Shown here: positions 43,187 to 51,722 of the stretch, piece after piece
Numbering within the stretch: the stretch's first letter is position 1
How the letters are laid out: every line of letters starts with the position of its first letter
Assembly (NCBI RefSeq): GCF_002836255.1
Contig: NZ_PJAU01000051.1
Span: 21,107 to 85,106 of the forward strand
Length of the DNA: 64,000 nucleotides
Direction of reading: 5' to 3'
Source of the DNA: Colwellia sp. 75C3
GTDB lineage: Bacteria; Pseudomonadota; Gammaproteobacteria; Enterobacterales; Alteromonadaceae
Made by a program: the position numbers and the translations under genes
The notes under the pieces: model-generated
What the model saw: the letters and a program-made list of their open reading frames with translations, nothing else
What the model was told of the DNA's origin: nothing
Databases searched by the model: none

Positions 43187-43945
43187 ATGAACGACGTAAC
43201 GGTAAGACGCCCATTGATGTGGGTGAGTGAAGGTGCCACGGATGTGGGTACAGTAAGACCTTTAAATGAAGACTCATTTTTATGTCAACCTGAAATTGGC
43301 TTGTGGACGGTAGCTGACGGTATGGGCGGTCACGACGGCGGCAGTGTGGCCAGCCAAATGATCGTTGAAAACTTAAGTCAGCTGAGCAGAAAAAGCAATT
43401 TAGATGCGTTCGTTAATGACATTGAAAACAGTGTGACAGATGCCAATAACTGCTTATTAGAATACTCACGTTTACAGTTAAATGGTCGAATTATTGGTAG
43501 TACCTTTGTGTCATTGTTAATTAAGGGCAATGTTGGCGTTTGTTTATGGGCAGGAGATTCTAGGCTTTATCGTTTTAGACACGATAAACTTAGCCAGTTA
43601 AGTCGAGATCATAGCCACGTTGCAGAACTCGTTAGTGAAGGTTTAATCTCTGAAGAAGAAGCTAAAACTCATCCTGAAGCTAATGTAATTACTCGTGCAG
43701 TGGGCACTTCAGAGCGTATTGATATTGATGTTGATGTTTTTGATGTCAGAGTCGGCGATCAGTTTTTACTCTGTAGCGATGGTTTGTATAACGCCGTTGA
43801 AGACGATGAGATTATGCAATGTCTGCGCGAAAGCACCTTGGATAGTTCAGTAAATAACTTAATACAAACCGCATTAAACAACAAAGCTTCTGATAATGTT
43901 TCAGTGGTATTGGTTAAAGGCATTCATCAAAATGTCAGTGTATAA
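43187..43945 (+). CDS. pppA: PP2C-type protein phosphatase PppA
   Basis: 252 residues of the PPM/PP2C family: TDVGTVRPLNEDSFL, VADGMGGHDGG, LWAGDSRLYRFR and FLLCSDGLYNAVEDDE provide the metal-binding aspartates. It removes phosphates placed by PpkA and so turns the T6SS phospho-switch off. It lies 24 bases before ppkA. No membrane segment is present, so it is cytoplasmic. Confidence 0.93.
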   Translation: MNDVTVRRPLMWVSEGATDVGTVRPLNEDSFLCQPEIGLWTVADGMGGHDGGSVASQMIVENLSQLSRKSNLDAFVNDIENSVTDANNCLLEYSRLQLNGRIIGSTFVSLLIKGNVGVCLWAGDSRLYRFRHDKLSQLSRDHSHVAELVSEGLISEEEAKTHPEANVITRAVGTSERIDIDVDVFDVRVGDQFLLCSDGLYNAVEDDEIMQCLRESTLDSSVNNLIQTALNNKASDNVSVVLVKGIHQNVSV

Positions 43946-43969
43946 GCGTAATGGAGTACTTAGCTAGTC

Positions 43970-46900
43970 ATGTCAATCAATGACCAAGATAAAAATGATG
44001 CGGTAATCACACAGATAAGTGATAAAACAGATGTACCGAATCATGAAAATCAAGCGGCAAAAACCGTAATTAGAAAGCCGCTTGTAGCAGATAAACCCTC
44101 TGAAGTAGTTGCTAAGCCTTTTGAAACACAAGATGAAGCCAAAACTGTGTTTAGAAAACCTATTTCTAAAAGCAAAGCAGAGGCTATTGCTAAAGCCGTT
44201 GCTATTGCTAAATCAAAAAATGCTGCTGTTGCCAGTGAAAGTCTTGATGCTGTTACTCATAGTGAAGAGGCCGGACTCTCTCCCAAGATAACTGCCAACG
44301 AGACGCTAGCTTCAGATAGAACTGTTTTTTCACCAAGAGTTCCTCCTAAAGCAGCGGTTAAAGTACTCGTTGAAACTGATGTTAGCCCAAATATGGCTGA
44401 TTCCGATAAAACAGTTTTTGCTGCCCGTGTACCACCAAAAGTTATTAAAAATGTGGTTGCCGATGATGCGACGCGTTTTAGCCCAAGTAGCTTTGGTACA
44501 AAAAGTGCCATATCGAATTCATCATCAGCAAGTGCTTATGACAATACTAATACCAGCACTAATCACAATACTCTCGGCAACGAAAGTACCAACAATACTA
44601 ATCATAGCGCGGTTGATCTTATTAATGGTCAAGGTGAAGCTCAAGACACGAATATAACCAATACCGCTTATACCGCCAATGCCACCACTGCGATTGATAG
44701 TTCAGGTGAAGAAAGGAAATTGCTTAAAGGCCGTTTTGTGCTTGAAGAAATTTTAGGTATCGGTGGTATGGGGGTTGTGTACAAGGCCAAAGATTTATTA
44801 AAAGTTGAAGCACAAGACAAAGACCCTTACGTAGCGATTAAAGTATTAAGTGAAGAGTTTAGAACTCACCCTGAAGCCTTTATTTCCTTACAACGTGAAG
44901 CGAAAAAAGCCCAGCATATTGCCAATCATAATACGGTAAAAGTATACGATTTTGATCGTGATGGTGACGTTGTTTTTATGACCATGGAATACATGGTTGG
45001 CCAACCTCTTGATCAAATGGTAAAGCAATATCATGCCACGGGTTTACCGCCTAAGGAAACGTGGAGCATTCTTCAAGGTATGTGTTTAGCGCTTATCCAC
45101 GCACATAACGAAGATATAGTGCATTCTGATTTAAAACCAGGCAACATTTTTGTTACCGAAAATGGCACTGCAAAAATATTTGATTTTGGTATTGCGCGAG
45201 CGGTGCAAAAAATTGACCGTAGTCATAATGAGCAAGACCGTACCGTGTTTGATGCCGGTAACTTAGGCGCACTTACGCCAGCTTATGCCAGTCGTGAAAT
45301 GTTATTAGGGCAAGTCCCTGACGTGCGTGATGATATTTATGCTTTGGGTTGTATTGCCTATGAAATGCTTACTGGCGATCATCCCTTTACCCGCCTACCT
45401 GCAGATGAAGCTTATGATAAAAAATTAAAGCCTAAGCGTATTCAAGGTATTAAAAAACGTTACTGGAAAGCCATCGAAGCAGCGTTAGCTTTTGAGAGAA
45501 AAGATCGCATAGTCTCTGTTGAAGCTTTTTATAATGAAATTACCGAAAAGAAAAAAGCAAGTGGTCTGCTCGGAGTCACCTTTGCGGTAGCTGTTGCCGC
45601 TTCTGGATTTGCTTATTATGAATTTACTAAGCTTGAAGAGCCAAAAGTATCACAAGCAGAGTTGATGACGCAGCTTGAATTTAAAATTCGTTATCAGGTA
45701 CTACAAGAAAACATCGAACGTTTTATTGCTTCGCCAAGCTTTTCAACTGAGTGGCAAGGTTCGTTGTGGGAAGAAGTACAGTCCCTCGCTAAATTATTTC
45801 CTGAAAAGCCGACGCCTTGGTACTTTACTAAGCGCGAAGAAATCTATCAGTTATATCTAGGGCAAGTTGCTAAGGCTATCGGAGCGGCAAGTTTTTCACG
45901 CGCTAATGCATTAATCGCTAGTGCCAGTCGATATAGCGATGATCTCAGTAAGTTAGATCAGCAGAAATTCAATTTATCGCAAAAAATAGCGCAACAAGAA
46001 GCAGCGGATAAAAAATCTGAGCAAGCTAATCGTTTAGCTAGCCTTGAGAGAAAAAGAAAGGCAGCGCAAAGCGCAAAAGTGAATAAAGCTAAACAGGTTG
46101 AATTAGCGGATAAAAAAAGCACGACCAATTTTTATAACCTAGCCATGATCAACGTAAATGATCAATTGGCCTGTACGCAGCGTTTAAACATGCGTGATTT
46201 CAAAATTGCCATTGAAAAACTAAGAACCTTAGATTATTCCCGTTATAAAAAAGCGGAAAAAACAATCACCAAAAGTGTAGCCTCTTGTCTTGTTACTATG
46301 GGACAAGTGAGTCCTGATTATGCTAAAGATGCGAAGCGTTATGCGTTGTTGTTGTTTGCTAATAATCAAGATATAGCCTCGGTAGTGATTAAAGAAAAAG
46401 ATGGTTGTCAGCTGTCTATTGCTGGATTAGGTGCTCGTGGATCTCGCGCTGTCTGTAAAGATACCTTAAAAGTTGGTGGTACCGGACCAACGATGGTCGT
46501 GATACCTGGCAATGACAAAATTAAAGCATTTGCCATTGGTCGATACGAAGTTTCAATATCACAATATAATCTTTACTGTACTAAATCTGGGGTCTGTAAG
46601 CCTATTTTTGGTATCAGTAAACGTTTGCCTGTTACCAATATTAGCTTAGCGGAAATGACTAATTACATTAGTTGGTTAAGTAAAACAACGGGTAAAAAAT
46701 ATCGTCTACCACACAAGCACGAATGGCTTCATGCTGCGCAATCAAAAGATAACCAACTTGATTCGAATCGTAACTGTCAAATCAGTTCGCGCGGTATTAA
46801 CAAAGGTAATGAACTCATTAAAACGACTACAGGTAAACAGAATACCTGGGGCGTAATTAATTATGCAGGTAATGCGCGAGAGCTTGTTTACCTTTCGGGT

Positions 46901-47035
46901 AAAAAAGTTGCCGCAGTGGGTGGATCGTATCAAACGTCTATGGATGTTTGTACCAGTTCAGCGCTTACCAGTCACACGGGTAGTGCTGATGAAATTACCG
47001 GTTTTCGCTTAGTTAGAGACTTAGTAGGTAGCTAA
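43970..47035 (+). CDS. ppkA: T6SS Ser/Thr kinase PpkA with a periplasmic formylglycine-enzyme-like domain
   Basis: 1021 residues. The N-terminal tail (1-250) is low-complexity and carries TV(F/I) motifs at Thr32, Thr59, Thr118 and Thr148. The kinase domain (about 253-525) has the Gly loop GIGGMGVVYK, VAIKVL, catalytic HSDLKPGN (385-392, HSD in place of the usual HRD) and DFG at 405. The activation loop holds the same motif, DRTVF (Thr425). One membrane helix follows (GVTFAVAVAASGFAYY), then a periplasmic helical region. The C-terminus from about 840 is SUMF1/FGE-like (AIGRYEVSISQYNLYC, YRLPHKHEW, GNARELV, GFRLVRD). It is inferred to phosphorylate TssL and itself to recruit Fha. The FGE-like part may be a sensor. 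Confidence 0.9.
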   Translation: MSINDQDKNDAVITQISDKTDVPNHENQAAKTVIRKPLVADKPSEVVAKPFETQDEAKTVFRKPISKSKAEAIAKAVAIAKSKNAAVASESLDAVTHSEEAGLSPKITANETLASDRTVFSPRVPPKAAVKVLVETDVSPNMADSDKTVFAARVPPKVIKNVVADDATRFSPSSFGTKSAISNSSSASAYDNTNTSTNHNTLGNESTNNTNHSAVDLINGQGEAQDTNITNTAYTANATTAIDSSGEERKLLKGRFVLEEILGIGGMGVVYKAKDLLKVEAQDKDPYVAIKVLSEEFRTHPEAFISLQREAKKAQHIANHNTVKVYDFDRDGDVVFMTMEYMVGQPLDQMVKQYHATGLPPKETWSILQGMCLALIHAHNEDIVHSDLKPGNIFVTENGTAKIFDFGIARAVQKIDRSHNEQDRTVFDAGNLGALTPAYASREMLLGQVPDVRDDIYALGCIAYEMLTGDHPFTRLPADEAYDKKLKPKRIQGIKKRYWKAIEAALAFERKDRIVSVEAFYNEITEKKKASGLLGVTFAVAVAASGFAYYEFTKLEEPKVSQAELMTQLEFKIRYQVLQENIERFIASPSFSTEWQGSLWEEVQSLAKLFPEKPTPWYFTKREEIYQLYLGQVAKAIGAASFSRANALIASASRYSDDLSKLDQQKFNLSQKIAQQEAADKKSEQANRLASLERKRKAAQSAKVNKAKQVELADKKSTTNFYNLAMINVNDQLACTQRLNMRDFKIAIEKLRTLDYSRYKKAEKTITKSVASCLVTMGQVSPDYAKDAKRYALLLFANNQDIASVVIKEKDGCQLSIAGLGARGSRAVCKDTLKVGGTGPTMVVIPGNDKIKAFAIGRYEVSISQYNLYCTKSGVCKPIFGISKRLPVTNISLAEMTNYISWLSKTTGKKYRLPHKHEWLHAAQSKDNQLDSNRNCQISSRGINKGNELIKTTTGKQNTWGVINYAGNARELVYLSGKKVAAVGGSYQTSMDVCTSSALTSHTGSADEITGFRLVRDLVGS

Positions 47036-47037
47036 AT

Positions 47038-47340
47038 ATGAATATTTTTGAATGCTCAAAACAATTACGAGAGCTAACTAAAGCTCATGCCAATTACACC
47101 ATGTCGTTAGACGATTATCGACGTGATCGAAAGGTGTTATTAGATGCTCTCGACCATACCGTCAATGGTATCGCGAACCTTCAAAGTGAAGCGCTACCAT
47201 CAGTAATACCAGCACCAATAGCGAGTCTTGATATTACTCAACATCTTGAAAGTCATGAACAACATGATAAAACGCAACCCTACTTAGTCAAAAAAATAGA
47301 TGAATGTATGAATTTTATCAAAGGCACAAACATTAGTTAA
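47038..47340 (+). CDS. Small helical protein after ppkA
   Basis: 100 residues, no signal peptide. It opens with a probable coiled helix (LRELTKAHANYTMSLDDYRRDRKVLLDAL) and continues with a Pro/Ser-rich middle. It starts 2 bases after the ppkA stop, so it is co-translated with it. No family is recognised. It may be a small kinase partner or a link to the Exb genes that follow. Confidence 0.6.
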   Translation: MNIFECSKQLRELTKAHANYTMSLDDYRRDRKVLLDALDHTVNGIANLQSEALPSVIPAPIASLDITQHLESHEQHDKTQPYLVKKIDECMNFIKGTNIS

Positions 47341-47431
47341 GCTAGCTAACAAAGGTAGCTTAACAACAATAAATGAATCAAAAACAAATCAATCAATCAA
47401 AAATTATAATCACTAATCAAAAGGTATTTTC

Positions 47432-48049
47432 ATGGAAATTGTTAAATTATTTCAAGCGGGCGGCACTTTTATGTACCCGATTTTATTGGTTCTGGCGCTC
47501 GGTTTAGTCATTGCCATTGAACGCTTTGTTTATTTGTTCAGAACTGAAAAAGCGACTAACTCAGTATGGTCTGAGTTAGTACCAATGTTAAAAGCGCTAG
47601 ATTTTGAACGTGCGGTAAAGTTCACCTCTGCAATAAAAACCCCTATTGCCAATGTACTTAATTATGGTTTTTCACGTCATAACGACAACAAAAGCCGCGA
47701 AATAATTGAAGCGGCATTAGAAGAGGGCATTATGGATGAAATGCCACAACTAACTCAACGCACGCATTACTTAGCGACCTTAGCTAACATTGCTACTTTA
47801 TTAGGTTTATTAGGTACTATCATCGGTCTAATTCAAGCATTTACTGCTGTTGCTCAAGCGGATCCTGCAGAGAAAGCCGATTTACTTTCAGCGAGTATCG
47901 CTGTTGCCATGAACACTACCGCTTTTGGTTTGATCGCAGCTATCCCTTTGTTATTAATTCACTCTTACTTAATAACTAAAACTGCGCACTTAGTTGATAA
48001 TGTTGAAAAATCAGCCCTTAAAGCACTTAACTTAATGGTTAGAGATTAA
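47432..48049 (+). CDS. MotA/TolQ/ExbB-type proton channel protein
   Basis: 205 residues. One helix at about 15-33 (FMYPILLVLALGLVIAIERF) is followed by a cytoplasmic loop. Two C-terminal helices follow, with the family motif LANIATLLGLLGTIIGLIQAF and then TTAFGLIAAIPLLLIH. It forms the inner-membrane channel with the two ExbD-like proteins downstream. AAAGG lies 7 bases before the ATG. It opens a tight four-gene operon ending in a TonB/AgmX-like protein, and the stop touches the next ATG. Confidence 0.9.
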   Translation: MEIVKLFQAGGTFMYPILLVLALGLVIAIERFVYLFRTEKATNSVWSELVPMLKALDFERAVKFTSAIKTPIANVLNYGFSRHNDNKSREIIEAALEEGIMDEMPQLTQRTHYLATLANIATLLGLLGTIIGLIQAFTAVAQADPAEKADLLSASIAVAMNTTAFGLIAAIPLLLIHSYLITKTAHLVDNVEKSALKALNLMVRD

Positions 48050-48625
48050 ATGAAAAAAAGAGGCTTACAAGGTATACAACAAGCTGAAGAGCTTAATATC
48101 ACCGCCTTTTTAAATTTAATGGTGATATTAGTACCCTTTCTATTGATCACAGCGGTTTTTTCAAGACTAACCGTACTTGAATTAAACCTACCTGCACTTG
48201 ATGCGAAAGGCGAAACATCTGCCAAGGTAAAGCTGCAATTAGAATTGGTGATACGCGAGCACAGTTTTGACATTCAAGACGCTAATATAGGTCTGATTAA
48301 AAGCATTGTGCGCACTCAAAAAGATGGCCAATGGAAACAGTTTACTGATGCTATGGTGGCGATTAAAACGCGTTTTCCAGATGAAAGCAGTATTTCATTA
48401 TTACTTGAACCAGCGGTTGATTATAAAACCATGATCAAAGTAATGGATAAGGTACGCAGTGCCCAAGTCGTTACCGGTTTTGAAGCCGTAACCGTGGTGT
48501 TATTCCCCGATATTTCAATTGGTGATGCCCAAGTTATTACGACTGTAGCTATCACGGATGAAACCGTTGCCGCCGGAGCTGACGTAACGTCAGATCAAGC
48601 AAGTGACCAACGTGCTAAAGAGTAA
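48050..48625 (+). CDS. ExbD/TolR-like protein lacking the membrane Asp
   Basis: 191 residues. It is an ExbD/TolR-type protein with one N-terminal membrane helix (about 18-40) and a periplasmic domain. In ExbD/TolR the helix carries a proton-handling Asp (pattern L-(I/M)-D-(V/I)). Here the segment is NITAFLNLMVILVPFLL, with Asn22 at that place. The partner ExbD-like protein downstream retains the Asp. It starts immediately after the ExbB-type gene and is likely part of a hetero-oligomeric stator with one active and one structural ExbD. Confidence 0.85.
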   Translation: MKKRGLQGIQQAEELNITAFLNLMVILVPFLLITAVFSRLTVLELNLPALDAKGETSAKVKLQLELVIREHSFDIQDANIGLIKSIVRTQKDGQWKQFTDAMVAIKTRFPDESSISLLLEPAVDYKTMIKVMDKVRSAQVVTGFEAVTVVLFPDISIGDAQVITTVAITDETVAAGADVTSDQASDQRAKE

Positions 48626-48630
48626 ATATT

Positions 48631-49137
48631 ATGAGCAAGGCTAAGTTATCCGGTCGTTCAAAACGCATGTCGAGTTTTGCAGGCCTCCATAAACACGGTG
48701 GGTTAAACCTCGTGTCACTGATGGATATTTTTACGATTTTAGTATTCTTTTTATTGGTTAGCTCTGGCTCTCAGCAGTTACCTAGTAGTAAAGATATTAC
48801 TTTACCAACGTCGGTTGCTGACAAGGTACCAAAAGAGACACTAATTATTAGTATCACCGCGACTGAAGTATTGGTGCAAGGTAAGAAGGTTGTTGATATT
48901 GCCAAGCTAATGGACACTGATGAGATCATTATTAGTGAGTTAGTAAACGAGCTTAATTTTAGAGCTGACAATCGCCTATACGCGCAAGCAGACCAAAGCG
49001 AAGGGCAGGCTATTACTATCATGGGTGATGAAAATATCCCCTATCAGTTACTTCGAAAAATACTCGCTACCTGTCGCCAAACCAATTACACCAAAATAGC
49101 CTTTGCCGCGGTGCAAACCGCTAAGAACAAAGGGTAA
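48631..49137 (+). CDS. ExbD/TolR-like protein with the conserved Asp
   Basis: 168 residues with a membrane helix at about 25-45 (LVSLMDIFTILVFFLLVSS). Asp32 matches the proton-carrying residue of ExbD/TolR/MotB. A periplasmic domain follows with the late motif ENIPYQLLRKILATCRQTNY. It lies 5 bases after the first ExbD-like gene and 5 bases before the TonB/AgmX gene. It is likely the force-generating subunit of the channel. Confidence 0.88.
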   Translation: MSKAKLSGRSKRMSSFAGLHKHGGLNLVSLMDIFTILVFFLLVSSGSQQLPSSKDITLPTSVADKVPKETLIISITATEVLVQGKKVVDIAKLMDTDEIIISELVNELNFRADNRLYAQADQSEGQAITIMGDENIPYQLLRKILATCRQTNYTKIAFAAVQTAKNKG

Positions 49138-49142
49138 TATTC

Positions 49143-50138
49143 ATGACAACTGCTACTTATCAAGAGTTAGCGCTTGCTTGGCATCCTCAAAGCAAAAGTG
49201 ATAAACCCTTTGTCATTTTTGCGGTGGTGTTTGTATTACTTTTTGTTGGCTTTGGTCTTTATATCGGCTCAGTAGAGCTGCCTAAAGAAACCAAACGTGC
49301 CAAAGTAGTGATACCTGAGCGAGTGGCTAAATTTATTTTAGAAAAGCCAAAACCTAAACCAAAACCTAAGGTCATTAAAAAAGAACCGCCTAAACCTAAA
49401 GTGATCAAAAAGGATCCGCCAAAGCCAAAAGACAAGCCAAAAGTTAAGAAAAAGCAGGACAAAAAAGTGCAAGTCTTAACAAAGAAACAAGTAAAAGCAC
49501 GTGAAGTCGCTAGTGAAAGTGGCTTGCTGGCATTAAGTAATGAATTATCTGACTTAATGGATACTTCAAGCATTGATGCCATGGTAGGTAATAAAATAGC
49601 TAAAAATACTACCACTAACCAAGTAAGCTCAGCTCAACGTGATAACTTGTTAACCGCCGATGCGAGTAAAGGTAGTGGCGGCGTTAGTACTTCAAGCGTA
49701 CTTAATAGCAGTCGCAGTACTGTTAAGTTAGATGGTGCACAAGTTGCAGCGGCGCAACAGCAATTACTTGCTTCACGCGCTGATACCAGTTTAGTAGAAG
49801 GCACTGAGCCAGATAAATCGGTAGATAAATCTTTCAAACGTACCGGTAATTACCGACCAGAAGAAGACATTGCTTATGTTATGGATAAGAACAAAAGCAA
49901 GTTACACGCTTTGTATCGTAAAGCACGCAGAAGTAATCCTGGTATTAAAGGTAAAATAGTCTTAGAAATTACCATTTCACCTGAAGGTAAAGTGCTAGTA
50001 GTTAATATTGCTTCGAGTGAATTGAATGATAAGAAACTTGAGTCACGCATTATTGCAAGAGTTAGACAGTTTAACTTTGGTGCAGCGAATGTGAAGGCGG
50101 TTACTGTGACGTATCCGGTGGAGTTCTTGCCATCGTAA
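49143..50138 (+). CDS. TonB-like energy transducer with an AgmX/PglI-type C-terminus
   Basis: 331 residues. An N-terminal membrane helix (about 22-40, FVIFAVVFVLLFVGFGLYIG) is followed by a TonB-like Lys-Pro-rich region (about 65-120, with KPKPKPKPK). A Ser-rich spacer leads to a C-terminal domain of about 85 residues (LHALYRKARRSNPGIKGKI to VKAVTVTYPVEFLP). This domain resembles the AgmX/PglI C-terminal domain, related to the TonB C-terminus and known from Myxococcus gliding proteins. It would carry force or energy from the Exb-like channel across the periplasm, perhaps to the TPR lipoproteins at 16-21 kb. Confidence 0.82.
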   Translation: MTTATYQELALAWHPQSKSDKPFVIFAVVFVLLFVGFGLYIGSVELPKETKRAKVVIPERVAKFILEKPKPKPKPKVIKKEPPKPKVIKKDPPKPKDKPKVKKKQDKKVQVLTKKQVKAREVASESGLLALSNELSDLMDTSSIDAMVGNKIAKNTTTNQVSSAQRDNLLTADASKGSGGVSTSSVLNSSRSTVKLDGAQVAAAQQQLLASRADTSLVEGTEPDKSVDKSFKRTGNYRPEEDIAYVMDKNKSKLHALYRKARRSNPGIKGKIVLEITISPEGKVLVVNIASSELNDKKLESRIIARVRQFNFGAANVKAVTVTYPVEFLPS

Positions 50139-50146
50139 TAGTGTTA

Positions 50147-50155
50147 GGGGGGGGG
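50147..50155 (+). repeat. Nine-G homopolymer
   Basis: Run of nine G just downstream of the AgmX-like gene in otherwise AT-rich sequence. Noncoding; possibly a slippage site or an assembly-sensitive spot. Confidence 0.8.
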
Positions 50156-50205
50156 CGGAGAGTTTTGCTTACAGGTAAGCGTAGAGTTAAATCAATTAGT
50201 CAGAT

Positions 50206-50237
50206 AAGAAGGTAATAACTGCGGTTATTACCTTCTT
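50206..50237 (+). terminator. Terminator after the Exb/AgmX operon
   Basis: Perfect hairpin with 14-base arms (AAGAAGGTAATAAC and its complement) and a TGCG loop, lying between convergent operons. It can serve both strands; the T-runs are short. Confidence 0.75.
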
Positions 50238-50263
50238 ATTTACAGCTAATACATTACATATCG

Positions 50264-50623
50264 CTAAATTGTGCCATTGAGCTGATTTTTACTGGCTCGT
50301 TGCAGTTTTATTCTACGGATGGTTTCAGTTGAGCTATTATCCTCAATAATTTTAAAAGCCCAACTCGTGTCTTCACAACGTTCGAAACGCTCGCCTAGAA
50401 GGGCAATTATCTCAATGATAGCTTCAATATTTTCTTTTTCAAAAAAATTCCATAATGTTAAATCATTCAGTTGCCTACTAACCCACACCTGCATTTGTGT
50501 TTCATTATAAAACTGAAAGATAGCGGGATGTTTATTTTGTAGGTGCAGCCCCATAGTCAAAGCAATATTTTGTTGCTTATCTATCATCATTAAGTCTATT
50601 TGCGCTTGGCGTATGGTTAACAT
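50264..50623 (-). CDS. Small T6SS-effector-operon protein
   Basis: 119 residues, no signal peptide or membrane helix. The start MLTIRQAQIDLMM, a middle rich in aromatic and acidic residues, and IIEIIALLGERFE resemble a class of small cytoplasmic proteins found beside DUF4123 and VgrG genes. That likeness is from memory of the pattern and is not tested. It is the last gene of the five-gene minus-strand operon that contains the DUF4123 adaptor. An accessory or immunity role is possible. Confidence 0.6.
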   Translation of the reverse strand: MLTIRQAQIDLMMIDKQQNIALTMGLHLQNKHPAIFQFYNETQMQVWVSRQLNDLTLWNFFEKENIEAIIEIIALLGERFERCEDTSWAFKIIEDNSSTETIRRIKLQRASKNQLNGTI

Positions 50624-50681
50624 TTACATCCTTTTTCACTATCAGTTTTCTTCGTTTGGCAATGCTTTAATCGCAGGTAAT

Positions 50682-51659
50682 CTAGCGTACAATTTCCCAT
50701 TTACCATCAAAGCGGGCAAATTTAAGGGGAATACTTGTTAGAAGATCTGTTCCTAGGTGTTCAAATTCTATTTTTTCAGAAAGGCTTAGGTCCCAATCAT
50801 GTAACCAAGTTAGTTTATTATTAAAAGCAACGGCAACATCGCAAGCATTAATGTTTAAGTCGCGCACTGGAGATAAATCTTCGTTATCTACTAAACTACG
50901 AAGGTGCACTACCATCTCATAGACATCTTTACCTTCTTCTTTATAAAAGGCTTGATCATACTCTTTGCCACGTTCAAGAAATAAGGCTTTAAGGGCTTTA
51001 GCATCATTGTCTCTAAGCGCTTTCCAGACAGGTTGATACACTTCATTAATCATATTTTTTCGAGTGGCTTCCCATTGTTCATCAGATAACTCATTATGAT
51101 TAGTAAGCTCATCTGCTTTAAAGAAGCGCCACAATGGGAAAGGTGCAGGCAGAGTGATATTTTGAGTTGTTTGTAGTGCGTGATTGTATTCGCCCTTTTT
51201 GACTTGATAATCCTCGATACTAAACTCGCCAGTATCAGAGGGCACAATTTTATTACTAACTACATCAAATTTATTAGTTAGGAAGGAAGTTGATAATGAT
51301 GATAACAAGCCTTCAATATCAGTATAGTCAACACTATCATCTTCTATTTTTAAGTGGGAACCATCATAAATAGTACGATTAATTATAGTTGTTTCAGACC
51401 CACTGTTTTCTCTAACACAGAGTTCTAATGTTAATTTTCCGTCATTACGGAGCCCCGTTATACCTGCTGGTGTCGGTATATTTATATGGTAAATATCAAA
51501 TAGATTATCACCATTTTTTAACCATTGGTTGATAGGATATTCCATCACGTTCATTTCACCGTGACGTTGCTCTTCAATGAAGCAGCCGTTAACGGTTATT
51601 CGATAACCGCAATTCTGGCTATTCAAGCGAAGGGTGTAAAAAGGTTGTTTATAATTCAT
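50682..51659 (-). CDS. Unrecognised soluble protein downstream of the candidate effector
   Basis: 325 residues, no signal or membrane segment. The N-terminal 120 residues look beta-rich (FYTLRLNSQNCGYRITVNG, LFDIYHINIP). The rest is mixed, ending in LKFARFDGKWEIV, a common end for small beta-domain proteins. AAAGAG precedes the ATG. Its place directly after the 816-residue protein suits an immunity protein or a dedicated chaperone. No family is recognised. Confidence 0.65.
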   Translation of the reverse strand: MNYKQPFYTLRLNSQNCGYRITVNGCFIEEQRHGEMNVMEYPINQWLKNGDNLFDIYHINIPTPAGITGLRNDGKLTLELCVRENSGSETTIINRTIYDGSHLKIEDDSVDYTDIEGLLSSLSTSFLTNKFDVVSNKIVPSDTGEFSIEDYQVKKGEYNHALQTTQNITLPAPFPLWRFFKADELTNHNELSDEQWEATRKNMINEVYQPVWKALRDNDAKALKALFLERGKEYDQAFYKEEGKDVYEMVVHLRSLVDNEDLSPVRDLNINACDVAVAFNNKLTWLHDWDLSLSEKIEFEHLGTDLLTSIPLKFARFDGKWEIVR

Positions 51660-51722
51660 AATAATTCTCTTTGATTTTCATTTACTCAATCTTTTGTTTA
51701 ACTACTAGCTTATTTCTTACGT

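Noticed and set aside
44109..44657. Alternative plus- and minus-strand frames within the ppkA tail
   Set aside because: They are out-of-frame readings of low-complexity coding sequence; the ppkA frame is continuous and holds the kinase domain.
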